Origin: Agarophyton chilense
Lineage: Eukaryota > Rhodophyta > Florideophyceae > Gracilariales > Gracilariaceae
Direction of reading: 5' to 3'
NCBI GenBank assembly: GCA_030374765.1
Contig: JARGXX010000010.1
Location: 310,001-374,000 of the forward strand
DNA length: 64,000 bases
Translations under genes and position numbers: made by a program
Shown here: positions 32,348 to 41,642 of the stretch, piece by piece
Position numbering within the stretch: the stretch's first letter is position 1
Layout of the letters: every line of letters begins with the position of its first letter
The notes under the pieces: model-generated
Database searches by the model: none
What the model saw: only the letters and a program-made list of their open reading frames with translations
What the model was told of the DNA's origin: nothing

Positions 32348-34447
32348 CTATTTCCGGCCCTTCTTTCTTCTCTGAAGACGCGCCCTGCTCCTTGGTGGTA
32401 GCGCATTGGCTTGAGCAGACGAGGCCTTAGAGTGAGCTTTCTCAGCCAAGCTTTGGGCAGCAGCTTCCGCTGACGCTGCATCAGCGCCTTGAGACCCCCG
32501 AAATGACGCTGGATCTCGTTTTGCCTTTTTCTTTCGGTATCCTGATCGCAATGTTTTCGGGATCCATCTTTCTGGGTCTGGGGGAGGGCCATTCGGATCA
32601 TAGTTCTTAGGTAATCTTTTCTTCTTTGGTTTCTTCTTTTCTCGACGAGAAGTAATTGTGGGCAATTTTTCTGGAACATCCGTCGAGGCGCTCGCAGGTC
32701 GGTTAGACAAGTGCTTACGTTTTGGAGGGGGAAGCTGTTCTAATCGCTCAGCATCTTCTTTCGTTACATTTAAACTCGTCCCTGGTAATTTCGACGCTAA
32801 ACGATCGGCTTCGACTGGATCGAAATGTGAGGTAGCCACGACTAATTGTGCAGTATTAAACGCATCACTGCTTGAACTTCGTGAATAATCTCGAAGTATT
32901 TCAGCACTTTCGCGATACAACCCGTTTCTGAGTAGCATTGCTGCCAAATCGCGGCTCGCTTTAGTTTTGAGTTCACCGGATGCCTTGGACACAAAAGCTT
33001 GGAGAAACGATATTCCACTTTGAACGCGATCACATTGCTCTAGAAGCGAAGCAGCCGTAAGAACTGCGGCAGGACATTCCGGAAAGAGCTGCTGGAGAAG
33101 TTCGGCAGCTTTGTATTTTTCACCGAGTGAAGCGGCCAGTTGAACTCTTGCAGCCCGAATAATCGGAGTGTCCGTGGCTTCTGAAAGCATTTTGTCCGCA
33201 CTCTCCAACTCTCCGTTCTTAGCAAGGAGGCTGGCCTCGAGAAGGCATACGAGAGAGTCATCAGAATGATGCACTTTCAGCATTTCAATTTCAGCACGAC
33301 AAGCATCAAGTCTACCCATCTGCACGAAAAGGACCGCTCGGTTCCTTCCCATCGCCTCTCTCTGGTGCGAAGTAAGTTTTCGAACCACGTTTTTGCTGGC
33401 GGTAGTTTTCATTTTCTTGAGTCCTTCGACTAGGGCTTCATGTTGCTGCTTCGACAACGCCCTTGTACCGTCCTGTCTCATTGAAAGAGTAGATTTTCCC
33501 AGAGCAAGTTGCCCAATCGCTACAGTGAGATTGTTAGCTGCAACAGCCAGTGACGCAGCATCACATCTCCTTCCGTTTACTACTTCGTAATAGGATTGTT
33601 TCGCTGCTTCAATATTTCCGGCCATGTGTTTCAAATACGCCTGCTGTACAAAAAGCGGCGCAGTTGCTTCTTCAATGTCATCGTCTTCCTCGTCAAGTTC
33701 TGAATTGATCAAAGCTTCGGCCTTCTCTAAACACGTTTCAGCCTGTCCAAAATCTGCGAGTGCTATATGGCTACACGCCGCGTTGTATTCGATTTCGTAG
33801 CTTGGTCGTAGTCCCTCTTGTACGGAAGGCAATTTGTCATGGCTTCGAGCCAGAATCATGGAGGCCATAGCGTTTGTAGTAAGTTCGTTAACAGCGCTTG
33901 TCAGCTGCTCCAGTTCTGCCGCCGTAACTGGAGAGGCGACTTGTGCCGTTCTCGATGTAATACCTGGCAATCTCCATCGCGACGTTGCAGCGGGCTGTTT
34001 TTTCTCTTTCAGAATACTTCTTGCTTTGGTTAGAAGTTGCTCATACAACGCAACCGCTTCGTCATAACGTCCCGCGCGATAAAGGAGCTGGGCTTTCAAA
34101 TTTTGAAAATGTTCTCCTTGCATGGGGTCTGCTAGCTCAATCGCTTCTCCAAGACGCTCATTTGTCGCCCATGCAGCATACGCCTTCGCGTACAATAACT
34201 GTTGCTTGAACGGTGGGAAATTTGACTGCAAAATAGCTTCAATAGAAGGAATTGCCTCATCTGATCTCCCCAAATGGATCAGCGAAAACGCATGAGCGGT
34301 ATCAAGAATGTGGCTGATGGACGGAGATCGCTTTCTGTTACGCTTCCGAAACTGGTGCACTCGGGTTAACACTGCCTCGTACTGACCTTTGTCGAAAAGC
34401 TGCCGAAGCTCATCTACGGCCCCGTTTTGAAGCTCGGAGGCAGTCAT
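32348..34447 (-). CDS. SRP72: Signal recognition particle subunit SRP72
   Basis: A 699-residue subunit of the cytosolic signal recognition particle, which targets secretory proteins to the ER; SRP72 pairs with SRP68 and binds SRP RNA. Residues ~10-560 are helical TPR-type repeats (YEIEYNAACSHIALADFGQAE, RAGRYDEAVALYEQLL, VFVQMGRLDACRAEI-like blocks). Near residue 623 is the SRP72 RNA-binding signature PDPERWIPK, preceded by a Lys-rich stretch (KKKPKKKRLPKNYDPNG). The tail is Ala/Lys-rich and very basic. The length matches the family (~670 in animals). There is a single exon with ATG at 34447. Confidence 0.95.
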   Translation of the reverse strand: MTASELQNGAVDELRQLFDKGQYEAVLTRVHQFRKRNRKRSPSISHILDTAHAFSLIHLGRSDEAIPSIEAILQSNFPPFKQQLLYAKAYAAWATNERLGEAIELADPMQGEHFQNLKAQLLYRAGRYDEAVALYEQLLTKARSILKEKKQPAATSRWRLPGITSRTAQVASPVTAAELEQLTSAVNELTTNAMASMILARSHDKLPSVQEGLRPSYEIEYNAACSHIALADFGQAETCLEKAEALINSELDEEDDDIEEATAPLFVQQAYLKHMAGNIEAAKQSYYEVVNGRRCDAASLAVAANNLTVAIGQLALGKSTLSMRQDGTRALSKQQHEALVEGLKKMKTTASKNVVRKLTSHQREAMGRNRAVLFVQMGRLDACRAEIEMLKVHHSDDSLVCLLEASLLAKNGELESADKMLSEATDTPIIRAARVQLAASLGEKYKAAELLQQLFPECPAAVLTAASLLEQCDRVQSGISFLQAFVSKASGELKTKASRDLAAMLLRNGLYRESAEILRDYSRSSSSDAFNTAQLVVATSHFDPVEADRLASKLPGTSLNVTKEDAERLEQLPPPKRKHLSNRPASASTDVPEKLPTITSRREKKKPKKKRLPKNYDPNGPPPDPERWIPKTLRSGYRKKKAKRDPASFRGSQGADAASAEAAAQSLAEKAHSKASSAQANALPPRSRARLQRRKKGRK

Positions 34448-35221
34448 GGTGGCTATGCTGCTCTTCGTGAATGAAGAGCAAGAATATTGTTGGCTCGATC
34501 TGGCCGGAAATGATGACGAAGGATGATTCAGACGCTGTATTATGAGACAAGGGAAGATTTTCTTGGGCGTATGCCGATTTTCTCTGTTCGGTACAATTAA
34601 TTGTAGGGTTACAAAAGAAACAAGAGTTCGTTGAGGCTACGCGCCGTATTTGAGGTTGTGGATGGGCAGATTTTGAAGGAAATACGTTGGATCCAAGTCA
34701 GCGTATCAGATGTGAATTGCGGCGAATAACCTCGGATTTAATTCTTACAAAAGATGAAGCTTTAGTGGCGGTTGGTTTCCCCGGCAGTTTGACGATCCTC
34801 ACAAAGAAAGCAATTCTTACTGTTGCTCAAGAAGCCTGAAGAGGCCCCACTGCCTATGCCTGCATGGACAAACGCAGGGTGCAAAGCGCCACATGAGAAA
34901 GCTGCAAAACTTTGATTGATTTAACAAAGTTTTTTTTAACACTGCCCACGTTTACATCGTGGAAAGAAGATTTGTCTCGCTTTTTACCCTTGGTAAATTT
35001 CTTGCTGGTCTGAATGTACTGTCGTACTCTTCGTTTTCTGCACTACTGCACATAATGTAGGGTAGCCTGCACTCTTTGATGAAAATGATCCAGTGCGAGG
35101 ACAGCCAAAGTTCTAAAATCGGGTCGTCCTGCCATTCTGAACTAAGCGCGGAGTTGATGTTTCTTTGCCAGACAAATATTTGCCAAGGGATTCCGTTTCT
35201 TTGACACGCTTCACGGTCCTA
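34448..35221. other. Divergent intergenic region between SRP72 and the STMP1-like gene
   Basis: No gene is recognised. It presumably carries both promoters. A T-rich stretch is near 34930. Confidence 0.5.
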
Positions 35222-35377
35222 ATGTTCGGTAATACGATCACTTTTGCCGTTGGCGTCGGTGTAGGGATATACGTTGCTCAGAACTACGATATCCCGGAGA
35301 TAAAGTCAATGGTCGCGAGGGGGGTCAAACTTCTGCGTAGTTTGGAGAAGGCTGCTCGGAAGGAGGACGATTCGTAG
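35222..35377 (+). CDS. STMP1-like short transmembrane mitochondrial protein
   Basis: A 51-residue micropeptide with one N-terminal membrane helix (MFGNTITFAVGVGVGIYVA), then QNYDIPEI and a charged helical tail ending ARKEDDS. The block GIYVAQNYDIP, and its distance from the initiator Met, match short transmembrane mitochondrial protein 1 (STMP1, DUF4535 family), an inner-membrane micropeptide linked to respiratory complexes in animals. The frame is open upstream from a TTG, but the family start is the ATG at 35222. Identification rests on this short block, so the family is likely but the function here is inferred. Confidence 0.8.
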   Translation: MFGNTITFAVGVGVGIYVAQNYDIPEIKSMVARGVKLLRSLEKAARKEDDS

Positions 35378-35739
35378 AGGAAGACCCAAATTTGTTCCCC
35401 ACATACCCGCTTACATCACTCCATGTGTTGTTGACTTCAAGAATCTTGGAAACTGTATCATATGGGATGAACTCTCAACAAGTTATTCAACAAGTGATTG
35501 TTTGAAAGCCACTAACCTCATGAGGCGTGAGCCTGTACATTTTGCCCCATATGGAATTAACGCTTTTACTTCCCTTTTCACTATAAATCAACTTAGCTCC
35601 AGATGTACCAACCATGTAGGTCAGCCGCACCGGGCGTTAGTTCAGCTGTTGCTCTCCAAAATAAGAATTTGGACAAGTAAGAGTATATCCATTCAGTTTC
35701 TACTTTGTCTGCTATACGTATCATACAGCTGTAGAGTTG
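35378..35739. other. Convergent 3' region of STMP1-like and glutamate 5-kinase genes
   Basis: Probably the 3' untranslated regions of the two convergent genes. No gene is seen. Confidence 0.5.
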
Positions 35740-37020
35740 TCAATTCTTCTCGACAACGTCTACCAGCAAAGCCAGATTATCCCCATGCACAACTACATCG
35801 CTGACCGGGAAACAAAGAATCTTGGAGATCCCATGAGCGCTTTGTCCACCATACTTGATTAAAAACTGGGACGAGTAATTGCACACACCTCGAGCGAGTT
35901 CCATTCCGCTTTCTGTGGAAATGGTTACAGCTGAGTTCACCTCAAAATCTCCCTCACAACTTACCACTCCGCTTACTGACAGAGAGTAACCGTCTCGCAA
36001 CATCGATTCTGCAGATTTATTGATCCTTATCTCTCCGCGGGGTGGGAGGCAGTTGGAGATCCACTTTTTGCGTTCAACGGCAAGTGGGGTTCCTAATGGC
36101 TCGAACAAAGTCCCGAACTTATCACCTGCGTTTTTGACGAAAGCTACCGCACGCGATGGGAAGCGCCCGTGTATGAGGCAAACTCGAACCCCTGCTGCCG
36201 TCGCGAGACGAGCAGCGGTGATTTTTGTCTTCATACCTCCCGTACCCCATTGCGTTCCAGTCGCATTCGACGAAAGATTGACTTCTAACGATTCCATGTT
36301 TTGAACAACAGGAATAGGCTTGGCAGTTTTATCAATACGAGGATTGGCTGTGTAAAGTTGATCTACGTCAGTGAGCAAGAACAGCCACTCCGCTCCGACG
36401 GTCGTACTTACCAACGCAGAAAGCCAATCGTTGTCTCCATATTTCAGTTCCTCAGTTGCAGTAGTATCGTTCTCGTTGACGATTGGAATGACCCCCATTC
36501 TCAACAAAGAGGAAAGGGTATTTTTGGCGTTGATGTACTGATATTCACTACTCAGGTCTCCACTCGTCAACAGAACCTGCGCAACTTTTTGGTTTGCCAT
36601 GCTCATTAGTGCATCGTACGTTCGCATCAACACGATTTGGCCAACGGCAGCATACGCTTGTTTGTCAGCCAGTATTGCAGCTCGCTCTTCGGGAGATGTG
36701 GCATCTGCGACATTTGGGCGCTTAGTGATACCGAGCTCTCTACATCCTATACCTACTGCACCTGAAGTAACCAAGATTACATCATATCCGTCACGTCGTA
36801 GAGTCAATAGCGTGTCCACCAGCAAGCCAATTGTTGAAACTGCAAGTTCACCGGATCCGTTGGTCAACCCTTTTCCGGCGGCTGATGATACAGTTGAAGT
36901 ATCACCGTCAGACTGCTCCCGCATGAGCGTTGATGTCCCAATTTTCACGACAATTATGGGTCGCAGTGATACCGAGTAAACAGAACTGGTTGTCATATCA
37001 GATGTGTCGGGTTTTACCAT
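35740..37020 (-). CDS. Glutamate 5-kinase with PUA domain
   Basis: Catalyses ATP-dependent phosphorylation of glutamate to glutamyl 5-phosphate, the first step of proline synthesis. It has 426 residues. The amino-acid kinase domain spans residues ~20-300, with [11 protein letters not shown] (ATP site), [30 protein letters not shown] and the regulatory region [16 protein letters not shown] domain lies at ~320-410 ([25 protein letters not shown]). This is the bacterial/yeast ProB/PRO1 layout. The protein is not fused to the glutamyl-phosphate reductase, unlike the bifunctional P5CS of plants and animals. No transit peptide is obvious, so it is likely cytosolic. Single exon; ATG at 37020. Confidence 0.95.
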   Translation of the reverse strand: MVKPDTSDMTTSSVYSVSLRPIIVVKIGTSTLMREQSDGDTSTVSSAAGKGLTNGSGELAVSTIGLLVDTLLTLRRDGYDVILVTSGAVGIGCRELGITKRPNVADATSPEERAAILADKQAYAAVGQIVLMRTYDALMSMANQKVAQVLLTSGDLSSEYQYINAKNTLSSLLRMGVIPIVNENDTTATEELKYGDNDWLSALVSTTVGAEWLFLLTDVDQLYTANPRIDKTAKPIPVVQNMESLEVNLSSNATGTQWGTGGMKTKITAARLATAAGVRVCLIHGRFPSRAVAFVKNAGDKFGTLFEPLGTPLAVERKKWISNCLPPRGEIRINKSAESMLRDGYSLSVSGVVSCEGDFEVNSAVTISTESGMELARGVCNYSSQFLIKYGGQSAHGISKILCFPVSDVVVHGDNLALLVDVVEKN

Positions 37021-37921
37021 TCTATAGAGAGAATAATCATTAGCAGCTCGAAGAAAAGCAACTCAGTTGACATTCAAAGGATTGACTTGCTGCTGAAGAA
37101 GCAGTGGAAAGCCGAGATCGCGTTGTACCGTCCAATAAGGTTGACATATTCTTTTGTATTCCACAATTTGATTCGAGTTTGAAGGCCTTGGGGCCATCGC
37201 CGAGCACAAGATTGCCCCACTCCATCGCGGGCAGTCGGAGACCCTTGGTGCGCCACAACGACACCCTGCACGACCGACAGCAAAGCCATCGCGGAGTAAT
37301 TTTGTCCGGGACTGCAACCCGTCCTTGGCATAGGAATGTGCCCCATGCTATGTGCGCAGGGGCACGAATTTCGGAGGCATAGGAGCGGTTGTCGACTCTT
37401 ATCCCAAGTAGCATGTTTGGTCAACGAGCAGGACGTGCAGTCTTTCATCAGATGTCCAATCGACTCGCCTCCTGGGCACAAGCATACAGCTAAGAAAAAT
37501 TCAGCATAGCATGAGTCACTCAGAGACCTCAAGATTTGGAAATCGACCTCACTACTGCAAGTAGACAGCAAGCGGTATGGACAGACGACTGAAGCAGATA
37601 ACTCATTACCACTCAGTGGATCGCCGAAGCCGTCCGTTCTACGCACGAACAGACACGATGCATTTGCTGGGTCAGAGAAGCTGTCCCTCCTAGCTAGGGA
37701 CAATCAGTCACGATGCCTTTGCTGGATGAGAGAAGCTGTCTCCAGGGACATGCTTTTGAAATACACGTCAAGTATGAACAATGCAATCGTTTGAAAAGAC
37801 TCGTACTAGAATTTTTAATGCCGTGGATCTGAGTCAACCTCAGTCGGAAGAGATGTGCTGCGATGTTCGATAAGAACAGCTGACACCTTACTCCATTTAC
37901 TCGGTAAGCCAAGTTACCATA
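37021..37921. other. Intergenic region between glutamate kinase and phycobilisome linker genes
   Basis: A minus-strand frame at 37074-37703 is open for 209 codons but shows no domain and shares its length with overlapping frames, so I do not call it a gene. The region holds an imperfect tandem repeat (37654-37750). Confidence 0.4.
37654..37750. repeat. Imperfect two-copy tandem repeat
   Basis: CACGATGC(A/C)TTTGCTGG...GAGAAGCTGTC...AGGGACA occurs at 37654-37702 and again at 37709-37750, the second copy about 7 nt shorter. Possibly a small duplication in non-coding DNA. Confidence 0.75.
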
Positions 37922-39496
37922 TCAACTAACGCTCATTTCAGAACCGTCACCGGGGAAGGATGGCCTTGCACCCTTACCGGCAAGAAAGTCTTTTCCAGAG
38001 GCCTTCTTCTCCTCTTCGATTTCTTCAATGAGCTCCTTCGGTAATTTTCCAACATTGCTGAATTCTCTCTTCGTAGACACAATGATGGGTTTCGGAGTAA
38101 TCACTCCACTGTCATCTGACTCTGGGTCGATGATATCTTGTAAAACTGATGGATTTACAGGAATTTCAGAAACTACGACTGTCGGAGCCTGAACCGTGGG
38201 TCGAGTGATGATTGGACTGGCTTCCTTTATTACCTCTTCCTCTATAGAGAGTTCCATTCCCTCAATGTTATAGGTCATCGGGGGTGGAGTAAGAGCCGGC
38301 TTCTCTCGCTCCGCAGAAAGTTGTGCGATGCGACGCTCAATATCAACAATAAGTTGCTTCACTCGTTCCAGTTCTTTTTCCCTGTCGGAAACAGCTGCCG
38401 CTGGTTGTCGTGTTGGTCCATTAAGTTGGTCGACGCCAGAAGCCCCCCAGGCTGCGACTGGAGCTCCCACATATTGCCCTGTGAATACTGTAACTGCTCC
38501 ATTGCCATAATTCTTGCCGTAGAGGGGTGTGACGTCCATATCATTCAGCATTGATTTGAAAGGATTAATAACAGCCCGAGAGCTGTCCAACTTAGCATAA
38601 GCTCGGTCAAGCTCAATTTTAAGTTGATATTCTCTTGCTTTCGCAATATCAAGCTCATTTATATAGCGCTCGAGGGAAACGGCTGGAAGGTCATACTTTT
38701 TAGATGGATGCTCGCCGTTCGGAATGGGCGGCAGCCCATCTGCAACTGAAAAGGCGGGGGTTGGAACGTTTGCCGCAAGCGAAGTGACGAGCGCCTGGGG
38801 CTTGAACTTGTCGGAGCCGGCAAAACCACCTTGAAGGGAACACATGCGATTAAACTGGTTGATCGGGGCGTAGGTACCACGAAAACGCGTGTACGGGAAG
38901 ATATCCTCGCCAAAGACCTCGTCATATTCTGGGTCATCAAAGTAGGAATCAATCTCTGCATCATATCCGCCTGCAGCAAAAATCTTGAAGTGCTTTGAGT
39001 ATTCCACCTGGTTGAGTGGGGCCCGCCCCAAAAAGTGCTTAAAGTTGAGCTCAATGAAGCGGAATTGAGTGACTTTTTCAAAGAAGCGCTCACGATAGGT
39101 ATCAGACTTTGCGACAGCGCGTGCAAATTCCTTGGCAGTTATACGCCCACATCGAAGCTTGGATTCGGCGGTGTAAAACTGTGCACGCTCCTCTTCCATC
39201 AAATACGCATTTCCAAAGAGTTGACGGAGAGCGGTGGAAATGACAGAATCCTTATCCTCATCAGTAAGAGAGACAGGACGGTCCTTGAACAGGTAGCGTG
39301 TGATAGTGTAAGGTTCCAGCGAAACGCGATCGAGGCCGCCAGAGTAGGTTTGGAATTCGATTGCCATGGAAGGGCGCAGTGCAGACGGCGAGGCAGCATG
39401 GCGCGCACGAGCGGCGGGCGAAAGCGCAGCGCGCGACGGGAGAAAGGAAGAAGACAAGGCGCAGGCCGTGACAGGAAGGGCAGACACAAACGCCAT
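37922..39496 (-). CDS. Nuclear-encoded plastid phycobilisome rod-core-type linker
   Basis: Holds phycobiliprotein hexamers together in phycobilisomes on the thylakoid surface. The start is ATG at 39496 (MAFVSALPVTACALSSSFLP), giving 524 residues. Residues 1-~44 are rich in Ala/Ser/Arg with Phe near position 3, typical of red-algal plastid targeting. Residues ~50-215 are a PBS linker (REP) domain: YTITRYLFKDRP, ALRQLFGNAYLMEEER, ITAKEFARAVAKSDTYRERF, FIELNFKHFLGRAPLNQVEY, YDAEIDSYFDDPEY. The C-terminal ~300 residues are not part of the domain; they contain two predicted coiled coils (ERYINELDIAKAREYQL; DREKELERVKQLIVDIERR) and an acidic end. A rod-core linker is likeliest; a red-algal-specific linker with an extended tail is the alternative. 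Confidence 0.9.
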   Translation of the reverse strand: MAFVSALPVTACALSSSFLPSRAALSPAARARHAASPSALRPSMAIEFQTYSGGLDRVSLEPYTITRYLFKDRPVSLTDEDKDSVISTALRQLFGNAYLMEEERAQFYTAESKLRCGRITAKEFARAVAKSDTYRERFFEKVTQFRFIELNFKHFLGRAPLNQVEYSKHFKIFAAGGYDAEIDSYFDDPEYDEVFGEDIFPYTRFRGTYAPINQFNRMCSLQGGFAGSDKFKPQALVTSLAANVPTPAFSVADGLPPIPNGEHPSKKYDLPAVSLERYINELDIAKAREYQLKIELDRAYAKLDSSRAVINPFKSMLNDMDVTPLYGKNYGNGAVTVFTGQYVGAPVAAWGASGVDQLNGPTRQPAAAVSDREKELERVKQLIVDIERRIAQLSAEREKPALTPPPMTYNIEGMELSIEEEVIKEASPIITRPTVQAPTVVVSEIPVNPSVLQDIIDPESDDSGVITPKPIIVSTKREFSNVGKLPKELIEEIEEEKKASGKDFLAGKGARPSFPGDGSEMSVS

Positions 39497-39885
39497 ATTG
39501 CGCGTTAGGGAGATTGGAAACAGGCAGAACGTGGCTCTCTGACGAGGATGAGGTGAACGCGGTGCGGCGAGCAGCGTATACAAAAGTGGTGTCCCGGGGA
39601 CGCGAAAGCGAGGAAGCACGATGAGCTGTTCTTACCGGAGACGTGGCTCGGGCGTAGGCCAGACCATATGGAAACGCAACGCGCGAGCTCACACCAATGA
39701 CAGCGAGCTGCGGAGCAGATTGGGGCGTGTGTCCTCTGACACGTGTGGCGCGTGGCAGTGTCTTTTGTAAGCCCTGTTTACAGCGCTTGTACGTAGATGT
39801 GTAAGACGTTCCTCGGAGAGAAATGTCCCACATGCACTCGTGAAGAAGTGCATCGCATAAGTAGAGGAGAAAGACCTTCTTTCCG
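39497..39885. other. Region between phycobilisome linker and palmitoyltransferase genes
   Basis: Upstream region of the linker gene and 3' region of the palmitoyltransferase gene, both on the minus strand. Open frames here are extensions or shadows of the neighbours. No further gene is seen. Confidence 0.5.
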
Positions 39886-40779
39886 CTATCCAGTGCCTTT
39901 CTCCAGAGAGTGCGGACCTTCGCGTCGCGGGACAGGCAGGAGTAGGATGAACCACCACGGCACCAAGCGCGATGAAAAGGATCCGAAAGCTTCTTGAACG
40001 TTTCTTCGAAAACCGCGATTAAACGGGCCACTGAAACGACCCCACTCGGGAGGCGCAGGTCCGCGTCGCCTCAGAGCAATGTTTTCCAGCCATTCTACGG
40101 TGGTCTGTCCGGTGGCCAACAGGAACAAATTCCAACAAAAAAGAAATGTAAGCGATATCGACATAGAACAGGCAGCAACGGCAGTGAAGAATAAAGTGTT
40201 AGAATCGTGGGTGGTTGAGTACAGGTAGGCGCAAGTCAGTGCTGCAAATGCAGAACCGACGCTTGCCGAGTAAATTAAGCGAAAGAAGAAAGGGTAGTTG
40301 TTCTGCCCGATGCATTTGCCAAGCGCTGGACAGTGGTGACATAGGCGGAAGAAGCAGACGTTACAAAGCGAACAATGATGGGCACGAGGTGGTTTGTATG
40401 TTTGACAAACTGTGCAAAACCTCCATAGCTCCGAGCGTATTACAGCGGTATTCGGGTTGCTCTGGGGGTGACTGGAATGCGCGTTGGCTTCGACGTCGGC
40501 GTGCAGCTGTACAACTCCAGCACAGGTACGCAGACACAAGACATAGTTGGAAAGCACGCTGAACAGAAGATAAAACGAGAAGACTGTGTGCAGAGCTGCA
40601 ACGAGAAGAGGCAGTGACTTGAACACCAGCGGTAGTAGGTACTTGAGATACACGAGCGACGCAGAGAACAACAGCGACAAGGTAAGAACTGTGTACAACG
40701 TGCGAAGAAACCAGTTGAGCTTCTCCACGAAGCGATCAAGCTGCAGCAGCGCGTTCGTTACCACACGCGTCCTGTCCAT
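39886..40779 (-). CDS. DHHC-family palmitoyltransferase with CHHC active site
   Basis: Transfers palmitate from acyl-CoA to cysteines of membrane proteins. The start is ATG at 40779 (MDRTRVVTNALLQL); the frame extends upstream to a GTG only. It has 297 residues with four hydrophobic segments: two before the Cys-rich domain (SLLFSASLVYLKYLLPLVF; LLVAALHTVFSFYLLFSVL) and two after (RLIYSASVGSAFAALTCAYL; FFTAVAACSMSISLTFLFC). The Cys-rich domain reads FCTVCQTYKPPRAHHCSLC, NVCFFRLCHHCPALGKCIGQNNY. Residues 147-150 are Cys-His-His-Cys (codons TGT CAC CAC TGT), so the Asp of the catalytic triad is Cys while the acylated Cys150 is kept. CPW is also CPA. It may be a slow or unusual enzyme, or a pseudoenzyme. 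Confidence 0.9.
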   Translation of the reverse strand: MDRTRVVTNALLQLDRFVEKLNWFLRTLYTVLTLSLLFSASLVYLKYLLPLVFKSLPLLVAALHTVFSFYLLFSVLSNYVLCLRTCAGVVQLHADVEANAHSSHPQSNPNTAVIRSELWRFCTVCQTYKPPRAHHCSLCNVCFFRLCHHCPALGKCIGQNNYPFFFRLIYSASVGSAFAALTCAYLYSTTHDSNTLFFTAVAACSMSISLTFLFCWNLFLLATGQTTVEWLENIALRRRGPAPPEWGRFSGPFNRGFRRNVQEAFGSFSSRLVPWWFILLLPVPRREGPHSLEKGTG

Positions 40780-41156
40780 CGCGTGGTAGCGCGATGGCAC
40801 CGCACAATGAAAAGCCTCTCTGGCTCGCTCCACATCTCTCCTGCTATGTCCAACCCAAGTTTGCTACATGGCTTACAGCCCCTCTGTCAGCCGGAACGTT
40901 CACACTTGTCACGTCTTCATTGGCGCGCCATTCGTGTCGCTGCTACGGGAGCATCTGAAACCCTGCTCATGCGCAGACTCGTATCTCGGGAAGCGCTTGG
41001 AAGATATAATCGAACCCTTACCATCGCAGAGAAACACTACAGTGCGCTCCAGGTTCTCCGTGCATTGTCCCTCGCTCGCCTCGTAGTCAACCAGGCCTTT
41101 ATCACTGCGTCTTCGCGTCGCTCTCGTTCTCACTTTCATCTTTCCCAATATCCGAA
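40780..41156. promoter_or_regulatory. Divergent promoter region, palmitoyltransferase and Leu/Pro-repeat protein
   Basis: A 377-bp GC-rich gap between head-to-head start codons. The open frame at 40783-41160 has no recognisable domain and overlaps the next start, so it is not called. No TATA box is evident. Confidence 0.4.
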
Positions 41157-41642
41157 ATGAAGGCACACTCCAAATCCCAGGCAATCATCGTCGCCCCCGC
41201 CCTTGCCCCTGGTGCCCCCCTCATCACCGGCGCCCTTCTCTGCACTGCTTCGCTCGTCGCTTCCGCACGTCCTCTACAAATCAAGCTACCCAACCTGCCG
41301 AATCTACCAAATCTCCCAGAGCTTCCAAAGGTTCCAAAGCTGCCCAACCTTCCGAAATTGAACTTACCCGACCTCGACCTTCCAAACTTCGGAAAGAAGA
41401 CCCCAGCGAAGAAGCCCGCCGCGCGTGCACCGCGCACCGTGCGGCAGGGTAACGTCAAGATTCGCCCGGCTAGTGGAGTTGTGCCCTCGGATGCCCCCAC
41501 TTTAGCCGAACTTCAAGGAGGGGTCACTGCCGGCACCATTACCGACAGTGAAGGATGGAAGAGATTCCCTTCTCGTCGTATGCCTGGTGCCAACATGGAA
41601 AGCTGGAAGAACCTAGCCAAGCAAGTCGGCCCGAAAAACTGA
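41157..41642 (+). CDS. Leu/Pro-repeat protein, probable plastid or secretory targeting, function unknown
   Basis: A 161-residue protein I do not recognise. Residues 1-38 have a basic start followed by a hydrophobic Ala/Leu/Pro stretch (ITGALLCTASLVASA), consistent with a targeting or membrane segment. Residues ~43-79 are a short-period repeat of Leu-Pro with Asn, Glu or Lys between (LPNLPNLPNLPELPKVPKLP, then KLNLPDLDLPNF). A basic KKTPAKKPAARAP stretch and a C-terminal ~75-residue tail without repeats follow (APTLAELQGGVTAGTITDSE, then WKRFPSRRM). The ATG at 41157 is the first in frame. Its nearness to the phycobilisome linker suggests, but does not show, a plastid role. It could be a thylakoid-associated structural protein. 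Confidence 0.7.
   Translation: MKAHSKSQAIIVAPALAPGAPLITGALLCTASLVASARPLQIKLPNLPNLPNLPELPKVPKLPNLPKLNLPDLDLPNFGKKTPAKKPAARAPRTVRQGNVKIRPASGVVPSDAPTLAELQGGVTAGTITDSEGWKRFPSRRMPGANMESWKNLAKQVGPKN

Noticed and set aside
37074-37703. 209-codon minus-strand frame
   Set aside because: No domain, three frames open in the same place, and Cys/Ser-rich low-complexity translation; not enough to call a gene.
39261-40031. 256-codon minus-strand frame across the linker 5' end
   Set aside because: It is in another frame of the linker and palmitoyltransferase genes and has no domain.
40783-41160. 125-codon plus-strand frame between palmitoyltransferase and Leu/Pro-repeat genes
   Set aside because: It overlaps the next start codon and lies in a GC-rich divergent promoter region with no domain.
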